Below are positions 9,452 to 16,965 of a stretch of DNA of 64,000 nt, piece after piece. Under the pieces are notes generated by a model that made no database searches, was not told the DNA's origin, and worked only from the letters and a program-made list of their open reading frames with translations. Location of the stretch: positions 1 to 64,000 of the forward strand of contig CAIZWN010000005.1 of the NCBI GenBank assembly GCA_903936705.1. The letters run 5' to 3'. Position numbers and translations under genes: made by a program. Every line of letters starts with the position of its first letter. The stretch's first letter is position 1. This DNA is from an uncultured Myxococcales bacterium (GTDB taxonomy: Bacteria > Myxococcota_A > UBA9042 > DTJE01).

Positions 9452-9553
9452 TCCACCCTCGCACGGGCCATCCGGATCCGGTTGTTCGATCTTTCCCCCC
9501 TGTCGACCCCGGGATTCCAGTCGACCCCCACCCCCAACAACAAGGAGCACCTC

Positions 9554-10105
9554 ATGTCCAACGTCATCCCATTGCGTTCCTCCTCCCAGGCCGCCAACGC
9601 CGGGCTCCAGCCCCACCCCGACGCCTCGAACCCCGTCGCCGCCCTCGTGGCGACGATCGACAAGGCCCTCGGCGACACCTGGTCCTTCGACCTAGTCCAT
9701 CACGAGGTCGTCGGTGACGAAACCATCGTTTTCGCGAGCCTCGTCATCGACGGCAAGCACCGGATCGGCATCGGCGGCACCAGCGTGAAGGGCTCGCTGG
9801 TGGACCGGCTGAACGCCGCCACCCTCGACGCCCTGACGCGCGCCGGGGCGTGGATGGGGATCGCCGCCACGACGGCGACGGTGCCCCAGGCGACGCCCGA
9901 ACCGGAGCCCGCCAGCCCGGCCGAGGCCGGGTCGAGAATCACCCGGAAGCAACTGGACTACGCCATCAGCCTGGCCCGGGACCGCGGCGTCGCCCGGGAC
10001 AAGCTGGCAGCCCGGTGCCTCGCCGAGTTCCAGAGGAAGCCCGAGTACCTGACGCGGGCGCAGGCGTCCGAGTTGATCGAATCCCTGAAGAAGGAGGCCG
10101 CGTGA
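9554..10105 (+). CDS. Rad52/22-like single-strand annealing protein (predicted)
   Basis: A 183-aa protein. The N-terminal ~110 residues follow the Rad52/Sak pattern: W-S-F strand, a hairpin ending LVIDGKHRIGIGG, then a helix LNAATLDALTRAGAWMG typical of these annealing proteins. A Pro/Ala/Glu linker (~115-130) leads to ITRKQLDYAISLARDRG and LTRAQASELIESLKK, a helical tail often seen after phage recombinase domains. The ATG at 9554 has AAGGAGC upstream. Its stop overlaps the exonuclease start (TGATG), a coupling expected for a phage-type two-component recombination pair. The assignment is from fold-level pattern and context. Confidence 0.65.
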   Translation: MSNVIPLRSSSQAANAGLQPHPDASNPVAALVATIDKALGDTWSFDLVHHEVVGDETIVFASLVIDGKHRIGIGGTSVKGSLVDRLNAATLDALTRAGAWMGIAATTATVPQATPEPEPASPAEAGSRITRKQLDYAISLARDRGVARDKLAARCLAEFQRKPEYLTRAQASELIESLKKEAA

Positions 10106-10917
10106 TGTCCGCCATCCGCACGATGCCCCTGGCGGACCTGCGCCAGGGCCTGCACGTCAGCGTGTCCCAGATCAAGTCCTGGCTGATGTGCCCCCGCAAG
10201 TACCAGTACCAGTACGTGCTGGGCACCGAGCCCGCCCACCGTCCGGTTGCCCTGGCGTTCGGGACCGCATGCCACCGGGCGCTGGAGGCGTTCTACGAGT
10301 ACCTCCAGGCCCACGGTCGCAAGCCGCCCGTGGATCAGGTGCAGACCGCGTTCGTGGACCGGTGGGCGGTCGAGGTCGGCGACCCGCTGCCGCTGCTGTT
10401 CGACGAGGACCAGACGGCCGATCAGGCCAAGGACCAGGGCGTGGCCCTCCTCGGCGCGTTCTACCAGCAGGGCTTCGTGCCCGACGAGGTGATCGCGGTC
10501 GAACAGCCGTTCGGCATCGAGTTAGTCGATCCCGAGACGGCCGAGGTCTGCGACATCCCGATGGTCGGGGCCATCGATCTGGTCGCCAGGCACCAGGGCC
10601 GGGTCTGGATGATCGAACACAAAACCGCGGCCCGTCGGTTCACGGCCGACCGCATCGCCTGGGACTTCCAGCCCACCAGCTACCTGTTCGCCGCCCGTAA
10701 CCTCGGCCTCGACAACCCTGCCGCCGCCTTCCAGATCCTCCTCAAGACGAAGAAACCCAGTTGCGAAACGATTCCCGTGAACCGGAACCACGAGTCCGAG
10801 ATAGAGATGCTGGACACGTTCCAGCACGCCCTGCGCGGCATCGAGGCCGGTGCCTTCCCGAGGAACCGGGGGTGGGGTTGCGCGGACTGCCAGTTCAAGC
10901 ACAAGTGCGGGGGGTAG
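10105..10917 (+). CDS. RecB/Cas4-like PD-(D/E)XK exonuclease with Fe-S cluster
   Basis: A 270-aa nuclease. Motifs in order: S-x-I-x-x-W-L-M-C-P-R-K-Y with Cys29, His57 (RecB motif I), Asp158 in GAIDLV, Glu171/Lys173 in IEHKT, Gln189...Tyr193 (QPTSY), and a C-terminal CADCQFKHKC giving Cys259, Cys262 and Cys268. The four Cys match the [4Fe-4S] arrangement of Cas4/AddB nucleases. Its start overlaps the annealing-protein stop, so the two probably act as an exonuclease-annealase pair. No cas1 or cas2 is present, so a CRISPR adaptation role is unlikely. Confidence 0.88.
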   Translation: MSAIRTMPLADLRQGLHVSVSQIKSWLMCPRKYQYQYVLGTEPAHRPVALAFGTACHRALEAFYEYLQAHGRKPPVDQVQTAFVDRWAVEVGDPLPLLFDEDQTADQAKDQGVALLGAFYQQGFVPDEVIAVEQPFGIELVDPETAEVCDIPMVGAIDLVARHQGRVWMIEHKTAARRFTADRIAWDFQPTSYLFAARNLGLDNPAAAFQILLKTKKPSCETIPVNRNHESEIEMLDTFQHALRGIEAGAFPRNRGWGCADCQFKHKCGG

Positions 10918-11007
10918 TCGGGTACCGGTCGAGAGGTTGTCGCCGCTCACGACGAACGCCGTGCCGCGTACACGTGCACGCGCTGATCACCTTCTCCTTC
11001 GCGTTCA

Positions 11008-11895
11008 CTATTCCTGCTTCGTTCCAGGCTGATTGGGTTTCCTGGGGGCGCGCATGAGCAGTGCCTGGCAGACCTCTCTGACCAACTGATCGATTTGCCC
11101 CATCAAATCGGTAGTCGTACGAAGATCGGTGACAATCCAAAGGTTTGCGATAACCTCCAGGACCTCGCGTTGACGCATGTCCCGGGGCTTGGTCGGTCCG
11201 GTCAAGTAGGCGAAAAGTTCCGTGGCGAAATCCGATCGGTAAACCCTCTCGACGTTACCGGAACTTGAGGCCGGTTCCGGTCGGCTGGAGTCAAGACCGT
11301 AAGCGCTCTTGAACTGCTCGGTTCGTCGCTCCGCCTGCTCGGGAAGATCGCCCATGAGACCTCGAAAAACGTCCGAGGCCCATTCGGCCGCGTAGACACG
11401 GGCCCTGGCCAGCTCAACATCATTCCAGGACCTGGAAGCCCTGCGGCTATCGCCCTGAATGGCGAGAGAAAGCTTCTCTCGAATCCTCGCCTCCAGGTCC
11501 TCGATGTGGCCCCTGGCCATCTCGGCACATTCTAGAAGCGTGCGCTTGATGCGCGCGGCCTGCCTTGCATCTGGAAACGACGTCCGTCCAAGGCTTCTGT
11601 GGTACCGCCTGAGAACCTCGAATTCCGTGGAGTCTGGGGGATGGCTGGTCGATGGCTCTTCGAACAGTTGTGGCACGCTCTCGGAGCGCCCTAACTGCTC
11701 ACCGATCTGTCGAAAGTCTCCCATTCCGAGCTTGGTCCCAAGAGCCGCATTGACGTTCGCCAACGCATCCAACTTGGCTTCTCTACGGGCCTCCTGCGCT
11801 TCCGCCATGTGTTGGAGTTTCAGTGCCCGGGGCTTCGGTCGCCTGGCCCCCCCCTCATGTCCCGCACCAGAGGCACCGTCTCGCTTCTCGGACAT
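11008..11895 (-). CDS. Hypothetical protein, helical and charged
   Basis: A 295-aa protein I do not recognise. The ATG at 11895 is supported by GGGAGGA 8 nt upstream; the frame continues upstream but without a better start. The N terminus (MSEKRDGASGAGHEGGARRP) is disordered and basic; the remainder is Ala/Arg/Glu-rich and predicted helical, with no signal peptide or membrane span and no catalytic motif I can name. It runs opposite to the recombination genes, converging with the exonuclease gene (90 bp apart), and is divergent from the excisionase gene. A cargo or regulatory role is possible; no function is assigned. Confidence 0.6.
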   Translation of the reverse strand: MSEKRDGASGAGHEGGARRPKPRALKLQHMAEAQEARREAKLDALANVNAALGTKLGMGDFRQIGEQLGRSESVPQLFEEPSTSHPPDSTEFEVLRRYHRSLGRTSFPDARQAARIKRTLLECAEMARGHIEDLEARIREKLSLAIQGDSRRASRSWNDVELARARVYAAEWASDVFRGLMGDLPEQAERRTEQFKSAYGLDSSRPEPASSSGNVERVYRSDFATELFAYLTGPTKPRDMRQREVLEVIANLWIVTDLRTTTDLMGQIDQLVREVCQALLMRAPRKPNQPGTKQE

Positions 11896-12227
11896 CTGTT
11901 CCTCCCGACTGAACACCAACGAGCGATCCCTACTCCTGCTCGGGGGAGGCCGCAAGATTCGGAGGGACAAATCTGCAGACTGCCGCCAGCCTGATTCCTT
12001 CGGCACGGCTGCAACTGGGAGGGATCTGCCCGCCGCCCTCGAAGGGGTTTCTCGGATCACCCTTCGCGCTCATGCCCTTGTGCGATCTACAAATCTGAAT
12101 CGCCGCCCGACTTGAAACCTAAGCCTGATGCCGGAGTGGTCTCATGGCGCTGCACGCGACCCGCGGTCGCGGCAGAGCCAGGGAGGCCAGTATTCGAAGC
12201 GACGACACCACCCCAAGGGAGGACAGC
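11896..12227. other. 332-bp divergent intergenic region
   Basis: This lies between the minus-strand unknown gene and the plus-strand excisionase-like gene, so it must hold both promoters. I see no convincing consensus promoter pair, repeat or hairpin in it. Confidence 0.4.
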
Positions 12228-12713
12228 ATGCTGGCAACCGCCACCGGGCGCTCTCCTGAGGAGAGCCCCGGCATCAATCCAGTTGGCGAAGGACTGCCCC
12301 GACGGTGGGCGACCATGGAACCGTCGGTCGATGCGTCGTGGTGGACCCACGACGAGACCCGCAAGCACCTGCGGGTGGACGCCAGGACTCTCGCGGCGAG
12401 GATGCACGAGACGCCTCCGGACATCGAGAAGCCCTGGATCAACTACGGAAAACCCACTAGGCCCTACTACCGCTGGATCGCCAGCAAGGTGGACCGCTGG
12501 TGGATCGAGGTGAACGAATGGCGAGCATCGACAAGCGACAGGACGGGTACCGCGTGCGCTGGCGCGACCCTGACGGGGGCGCGCGGTGCCGGCAGTGCCC
12601 GGACCTCGCGACGGCCCGCAGGCTCCAGCGCGACGTCGAGCGCTGCACCGCCGAAGGACGGCGGTGGACGCCTCGCGACGTTCGTGAAGTCCCTGAACTC
12701 GAGGACGTCCTGA
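12228..12713 (+). CDS. Excisionase-like DNA-binding protein overlapping the integrase
   Basis: A 161-aa frame. Residues ~38-100 read WWTHDETRKHLRVDARTL, then a proline-containing segment and PYYRWIASKVDRWW, which is the Xis/AlpA-type winged helix-turn-helix pattern found beside tyrosine integrases. The start has GGGAGGACAG upstream. The domain ends near 12530, but no stop occurs in frame until 12711, so the last ~65 codons overlap the integrase N terminus in another frame and have a low-complexity Ser/Ala/Thr composition. It probably controls excision direction of the island. The start and domain are believable; the long tail could be a by-product of the overlap. Confidence 0.6.
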   Translation: MLATATGRSPEESPGINPVGEGLPRRWATMEPSVDASWWTHDETRKHLRVDARTLAARMHETPPDIEKPWINYGKPTRPYYRWIASKVDRWWIEVNEWRASTSDRTGTACAGATLTGARGAGSARTSRRPAGSSATSSAAPPKDGGGRLATFVKSLNSRTS

Positions 12714-13642
12714 TGGCCTACGTCCGCGACAAGGCCCGCGTCCTGGCCCCGGGCACAGCCGAGCGCTACGGTCGGAACCTGGTCATCTTCCTCCGCTGGC
12801 TGAAGCAGCGGGAAGGCGGCAAGCGGAAGCTCTACCCGGACATCCTGACACGGAACCTGCTGGCCGAGTTCTACGAGCACCTGGCCATCAAGGGGCGACA
12901 CGGCCGCCCGCGCCAGGACTCCACCCGCCGCAAGATCGTCGAGGTGGTGCAGCTGGCCTGGGAGTGGGCCTACAACGACGACGAACTGGCGGAAGGCGTG
13001 CCCTCGCCGCGCAGCATCGAGATGCGGCGGAAGGAGGGCGCCCCTACCGTCGCACCGACCTGGACCGAGATGGACGCCGTGATCCACGCGTTCCCCGAGG
13101 GCTCCTGGCAGCGCCAGCTGGCCATCGTCCTTCGGTTCACGGGCCTTCGCGTGCAGCAGGCGCTGGGGCTCCGGTGGGACGACGTGGACATGGACGAGGC
13201 CACGCTGACGATCCGTGGCGAACTGGGGAAGAGCCGGCAGGAGCGTCGCGGCCGCATCGTGCCCCTGTCCCCGCATCTGATGAGCATCCTGGCCGGCTGG
13301 GGGAAGCGGGAAGGCTACCTGATCCCCACGAACCGCCAGGCTCGCCGGGAGCGACTGGCGAGGCCCCGCGACCTGGGACGGGCCTGGGACCGGGCGGGCG
13401 TGCGAAAAGGGGCGTGGGAGGGACGCCCCCATCACGCCTTCCGCAAGGGGTTCGTGTCCGAGCTGCGGCGGGCGGGGGCCGACCCCGACGTCGTCGAGGT
13501 GCTGGTGGGCCACAGCCTGGGTCTGCGAGGCGTCTACACGGACCCGGACGCCCTGCCCATGAGGGAAGCGGTCGCGCTCATCCCGCCGATCCAGGAATCC
13601 AGGGTGGTGCTGCGGCTGGAGCCGAAGGAAGTGAAGAAGTGA
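12518..13642 (+). CDS. int: Tyrosine integrase of the ssrA island
   Basis: A 374-aa site-specific recombinase. It has an N-terminal arm-binding-like segment (~1-50), a SAM-like core-binding domain (~60-160) and a catalytic domain with Arg211 (FTGLRVQQALGLRW), Lys238, His306-x-x-Arg309 (HHAFRK), His332 (LVGHSLG) and the nucleophile Tyr340 (RGVYTDPD). All catalytic residues are present. The ATG is preceded by GAGGTGAA. It lies 77 bp from the 3' end of tmRNA and points toward it, the usual geometry of an integrase next to its own attachment site. It probably catalyses insertion and, with the excisionase-like protein, excision. Confidence 0.93.
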   Translation: MASIDKRQDGYRVRWRDPDGGARCRQCPDLATARRLQRDVERCTAEGRRWTPRDVREVPELEDVLMAYVRDKARVLAPGTAERYGRNLVIFLRWLKQREGGKRKLYPDILTRNLLAEFYEHLAIKGRHGRPRQDSTRRKIVEVVQLAWEWAYNDDELAEGVPSPRSIEMRRKEGAPTVAPTWTEMDAVIHAFPEGSWQRQLAIVLRFTGLRVQQALGLRWDDVDMDEATLTIRGELGKSRQERRGRIVPLSPHLMSILAGWGKREGYLIPTNRQARRERLARPRDLGRAWDRAGVRKGAWEGRPHHAFRKGFVSELRRAGADPDVVEVLVGHSLGLRGVYTDPDALPMREAVALIPPIQESRVVLRLEPKEVKK

Positions 13643-13690
13643 GGCTTGTGTCCGCCATGTGTCCATCCCGGCGGGCACGCGCAGAGAAGC

Positions 13691-13715
13691 CCTGCGATTG
13701 CAGGACCTTGCAGGA
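13691..13715. repeat. Short inverted and direct repeats between int and ssrA
   Basis: CCTGC-GATT-GCAGG forms a small hairpin (13691-13704), and TTGCAGGA occurs twice (13698-13705 and 13708-13715) with a 10-bp period. Read on the minus strand this lies just downstream of tmRNA and could be a weak terminator, or the repeats may be integrase-binding sites. Both readings are speculative. Confidence 0.35.
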
Positions 13716-13719
13716 AAGT

Positions 13720-13760
13720 TGGTGGAGGCGGGGGGAGTCGAACCCCCGTCCAGAAGTTGT
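13720..13760. other. Probable attachment site (tmRNA 3' acceptor/T-arm)
   Basis: The tRNA-like 3' end of ssrA, including the T-arm palindrome GGGGGAGTCGAACCCCC, adjoins the integrase gene. Such symmetric T-arm segments are common tyrosine-integrase targets. The gene is complete here, as expected if the island restores the 3' end on insertion. The crossover segment cannot be set without the second copy. Confidence 0.55.
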
Positions 13761-14075
13761 CCAGGCCAGGATACTACGTGCGTAGTCTTGCAGTGTTTCT
13801 TGCCTTGTCAGCCTGCGACACGCCGACGAGGTGCTTCCCACTTTCGTCTTGAGATTGTTGACCAGGTGGGGAGGTCAACAACCAGCAGTCCTGTGGCTTT
13901 TACACCTTCCCGGCTACTGGACGCCTTACCGGGGTAGATGTCCCTTACGCCGCGTAGGCGTACGAGAAATTGGTATCGGTGTTGGCGGTTAAGCCTTTCC
14001 TGATTACTGACCGGGACCAGGCCCCGGGCACGCACCGTAACTCTTTTCAGCCTCTGTCGAAACCGGAACGCCCCC
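13720..14075 (-). ncRNA. ssrA: tmRNA (ssrA), one-piece, tag ANTDTNFSYAYAA
   Basis: The 5' end GGGGGCGTTCCGGTTTCGAC at 14075 pairs its GGGGGCG with CGCCTCC before the A-CCA at 13720-13723, giving a 7-bp acceptor stem with one G-U. The T-arm is GGGGGTTCGACTCCCCC-like. The resume codon GCC is at 13986-13984 and the tag frame reads ANTDTNFSYAYAA with TAA at 13947-13945. The RNA rescues stalled ribosomes and marks the nascent chain for proteolysis; a clpP gene is in the same window. Length is 356 nt, normal for a one-piece tmRNA, and the CCA end is encoded. Confidence 0.95.
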
Positions 14076-14176
14076 TTTTCAAAGATCGGGCACTGCGCTG
14101 TCATCAGCGAGACGGCAACAATATCGCGGATCCCCGCTTCCCGCAAGGGTCGCACCCATCAGTCCCACCCGTTACC

Positions 14177-14206
14177 TTGGTTCAAGCCCCCCGTTGAGGT
14201 TAGAAT
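14177..14206 (+). promoter_or_regulatory. Sigma-70-type promoter of folP
   Basis: TTGGTT and TAGAAT are separated by 18 bp. The -10 ends only 6 nt before the folP ATG, and there is no Shine-Dalgarno sequence, so transcription would start at or next to the initiation codon. Confidence 0.5.
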
Positions 14207-14212
14207 CGGCGC

Positions 14213-15103
14213 ATGTCGGAACGCGACGAAAAAATCCGCCCGCTTATCGACGCAGCAAGGGACCTGGGGAACCCTCCCCTGCTGATGGGAATCCTGAACG
14301 TCACGCCGGACTCGTTTTTCGACGGAGGCCGGTTCCATGACGCCGACGCGGCGCTGGCGCATGGCCTGGCGATGGCCGCCGCCGGGGCCGACCTGATAGA
14401 CGTCGGGGGCGAATCGACTCGTCCCGGCGCACCGCCCGTATCCGAATCCGACGAACTTGCGCGGGTCATCCCGGTCGTCCAGACGCTGGCCCAGCAATGC
14501 ACTGTCCCCATCTCGATCGACACGCGACGGGCGTCGGTGGCCGAGGCTGCCCTTATGGCCGGGGCATGCGTCGTAAATGACGTCTCGGGATTCACGCACG
14601 ACCGCGAAATGCCACATCTGTTGGGTCACGAGCACCCAATCGCAATCGCAATGCACATGCGCGGAACACCTTCAGACATGCAGACCCGCACCGACTACCA
14701 ATCGCTTGTCGGAGACTGCATCTGCGAGTTGTGGACAGGCGCACGCCGGGCCACTGATGCCGGTCTGCCGTTGGACCATCTGTGGCTGGACCCGGGTATC
14801 GGATTCGCAAAGGACGCCGCACAAAGCCTGCACCTGCTGGCCAATCTGCCGGCGTTCGTCGCCATGGGGCTGCCGATCCTGGTGGGCGTTTCACAGAAAT
14901 CGTTTCTTCAACGTCTGATAGGAGTTGCCGAACCTGGTAATCGCCAGTTCGCAACCGCCGCTGCCGTCGCCGTTGCCGTCATGGGTGGGGCGCGGGTGTT
15001 GCGCGTTCACGACGTCGGCGCAATGCGCCAGGTGGTCCAGGTCGCATGGGCCTCGCGAATGGCCGGTTCGGCAAGTTTCAAGTTCCCGGAGGTCAGCCCT
15101 TGA
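14213..15103 (+). CDS. folP: Dihydropteroate synthase
   Basis: A 296-aa TIM-barrel enzyme joining p-aminobenzoate to the pterin diphosphate in folate synthesis. GILNVTPDSFFDGG is the pterin-site signature, followed by DVGGESTRPGA, SIDTRRASV, VNDVSGF, LDPGIGFAK and the C-terminal VLRVHDVG strand, all in the expected order. The start is the first ATG; no ribosome site precedes it and a promoter -10 lies 6 nt upstream, suggesting a leaderless message. The stop overlaps the cdaA start (TTGA). It opens a folP-cdaA-cdaR-glmM unit seen in many bacteria of this kind. Confidence 0.95.
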   Translation: MSERDEKIRPLIDAARDLGNPPLLMGILNVTPDSFFDGGRFHDADAALAHGLAMAAAGADLIDVGGESTRPGAPPVSESDELARVIPVVQTLAQQCTVPISIDTRRASVAEAALMAGACVVNDVSGFTHDREMPHLLGHEHPIAIAMHMRGTPSDMQTRTDYQSLVGDCICELWTGARRATDAGLPLDHLWLDPGIGFAKDAAQSLHLLANLPAFVAMGLPILVGVSQKSFLQRLIGVAEPGNRQFATAAAVAVAVMGGARVLRVHDVGAMRQVVQVAWASRMAGSASFKFPEVSP

Positions 15104-15900
15104 ACGCGCTGCGCGAAATGCTGACAGGACTGTCATGGGACGACCTGTCAGTCGTCATCGACCTCGTGATTGTCTTCTACCTGGCCTACCGGTCGATGCT
15201 GCTGATGCGCGGCACCCGCGCGATTCAGATGCTGGTAGGCATCGTGATCGTCCTGCTGCTGTTCTTCGTGTCCGAGGAAAGCGTCCTGAACCTGACCACC
15301 GTAAACTGGATACTCGAGAAATTCGTATCGTCCTTCATCCTGATTGTCATCATCCTGTTCCAGCCTGACATTCGTCGCGCCCTGTCCGAAATGGGCAAGA
15401 ACCCTCTGTTCCTTGCGTCTGCCAAGCAACGCGGTCCATCGATGTACGACGAGGTCATCAGGGCCGCGACGCGCATGTCGGCCAAGCACATCGGCGCCTT
15501 GATCGTCCTTGAGCGCGAGGCCGATCTGTCGGCCTTCATGGACGAAGCAATCCCCATAGACGCCCGAGTGACTGCCGACGCACTGTTTGCCGCGTTCATT
15601 CCCAGCCACGAAAACCCGCTTCACGACGGGGCCGTGATCATCAGCAAAGGGCGCATCAGCCATGCTGGATGCTTTCTTCCCCTGACCGAGAACCCCAGGG
15701 TGGACAAGACACTGGGCACCAGACACCGCGCGGCAATCGGGATCACCGAGACCACCGACGCCGTTGTTGTCGTCGTGTCCGAGGAATCGGGAATCATATC
15801 CCTGGCCGTAGGAGCGGAACTGCGACGCGGCCTGGACGCGAACGTCTTGCGCGAGGAACTGTTGCGACTGTTCGGCCCGCGCGGCCGCAAGGACGAGTGA
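15100..15900 (+). CDS. cdaA: Diadenylate cyclase CdaA
   Basis: A 266-aa membrane enzyme that makes c-di-AMP from two ATP. Three hydrophobic helices occupy the first ~90 residues (VVIDLVIVFYLAYR, MLVGIVIVLLLFF, SSFILIVIILFQ), followed by a DisA_N/DAC domain with HDGAVII (DGA motif) and GTRHRAAIG (RHR motif). The TTG start overlaps the folP stop and has GGAGG 7 nt upstream; an ATG at 15118 is a possible alternative. CdaR and GlmM, known CdaA regulators, follow directly. Confidence 0.95.
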   Translation: MNALREMLTGLSWDDLSVVIDLVIVFYLAYRSMLLMRGTRAIQMLVGIVIVLLLFFVSEESVLNLTTVNWILEKFVSSFILIVIILFQPDIRRALSEMGKNPLFLASAKQRGPSMYDEVIRAATRMSAKHIGALIVLEREADLSAFMDEAIPIDARVTADALFAAFIPSHENPLHDGAVIISKGRISHAGCFLPLTENPRVDKTLGTRHRAAIGITETTDAVVVVVSEESGIISLAVGAELRRGLDANVLREELLRLFGPRGRKDE

Positions 15901-15901
15901 C

Positions 15902-16936
15902 ATGGGTATCGACAACGCCAACCCCGACGATTCAGTGGTCCGCAAGGGCACTGCACGCGTCATTCCTCGACGCAGGAACCTGCTGCGGCGAATCTTCCAG
16001 GACAACCTTGGGCTGAAGTTGATCAGCCTGATCATCGCGCTGTCACTGTTCATATTCGTCAAGGAAGACAAGGGCAAGGAGGCGGACATCGAGGTACCTG
16101 TGGTGCTGTCGAACATCGACGATCACATCGTATTCACAGGGGAACTGCCCAGGTCCTTACGGGTGCGCGTCCGGGATCGCTGGTCTCGCCTGGCCAGGGT
16201 ACTGGAACAGAAGCCAAGTCCGTACCTGGTCGATTTACGGGGCTTTTCGAACGAATCGATGTACGTCTTCGACCGTGATCGCCTGCGCCTGTCAATGGGA
16301 CTGTCAGGCCTGTCCATCCAGTCCGTGTATCCATCCGAATTCGCTGTTACTGTCGAGCCAAAAATCGAACGCGTGGTGCCTGTGCGACCGAATCTGGTGG
16401 GAGATCCCCCCCCGGGCTATCTGGTTGCCCGCGAGCGTGCCCGAGTCTATCCCCCACAGGTGCGAATCTGGGGCGCGAAATCCAGCGTGAAAGGTATAGA
16501 CGAACTGCTGTCCTGGCCAATCGACCTGGGTTCTCTGGAAAAGGACTCGCGAGTCGAGGTGGCCGTCCAGAAGCCGTCGCAGCCCTTCCTGTACCTTGAC
16601 GAAGAGAAGGTGCGGGTCGACATACCTGTCCAGGAGTTGCAGGACCGTCTGGCGCTGGGTCGGGTCGATGTCCTGGTCAAGAACTGCCCAGAGACCCTGA
16701 CATGCACGGTCGAGCCGGCCTCGGTTCAGGTTGCCCTGACCGGCCCCCAGCCAGCACTGTTGAAGGTCAAACGTGGGGTCACGCCGGTTACGGTAACCGT
16801 CGATGCAGTCGATTTCGACCCCACGGTATCGCGTCACGACGGGCTGCGTCCGTCATGCGAGCGGCCCTCTGGATTGGATTGCACGATCAGTCCGCGTGCG
16901 GTCCTTCTGACACTATCGATGCCGGGGCGGAAATAG
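15902..16936 (+). CDS. cdaR: YbbR-domain CdaA regulator (CdaR)
   Basis: A 344-aa protein with a basic N-terminal tail, one membrane span (LGLKLISLIIALSLFIFV, ~residues 37-54) and an exported part made of tandem YbbR-like beta domains (repeats of the type VPVRPNLVGDPPPGY, RVYPPQVRIWG). Proteins of this family bind CdaA and modulate c-di-AMP synthesis. It starts 1 bp after the cdaA stop and lies 29 bp before glmM, in the conserved cluster order. The C-terminal ~100 residues are divergent. Confidence 0.88.
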   Translation: MGIDNANPDDSVVRKGTARVIPRRRNLLRRIFQDNLGLKLISLIIALSLFIFVKEDKGKEADIEVPVVLSNIDDHIVFTGELPRSLRVRVRDRWSRLARVLEQKPSPYLVDLRGFSNESMYVFDRDRLRLSMGLSGLSIQSVYPSEFAVTVEPKIERVVPVRPNLVGDPPPGYLVARERARVYPPQVRIWGAKSSVKGIDELLSWPIDLGSLEKDSRVEVAVQKPSQPFLYLDEEKVRVDIPVQELQDRLALGRVDVLVKNCPETLTCTVEPASVQVALTGPQPALLKVKRGVTPVTVTVDAVDFDPTVSRHDGLRPSCERPSGLDCTISPRAVLLTLSMPGRK

Positions 16937-16965
16937 CAGGCACCGGAAAAACGGGGAAGACAAGG

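Noticed and set aside
5212-10917. Assignment as a classical PRTRC cassette
   Set aside because: Ubl, E2-like, JAB and ThiF components are shared, but no ParB-related gene or other recognisable PRTRC proteins are present, so the name would overstate the match.
10105-10917. Cas4 of a CRISPR adaptation module
   Set aside because: No cas1, cas2 or repeats are nearby; overlap with an annealing protein points to a phage-type recombination nuclease.
12467-13678. 403-codon minus-strand open frame opposite the integrase
   Set aside because: The integrase strand shows all catalytic residues; the opposite frame is compositionally unlike a protein.
13720-13760. A tRNA gene at the integrase-proximal T-arm sequence
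   Set aside because: The T-arm and acceptor belong to tmRNA: the matching 5' acceptor strand is 350 nt away and a tag reading frame lies between.
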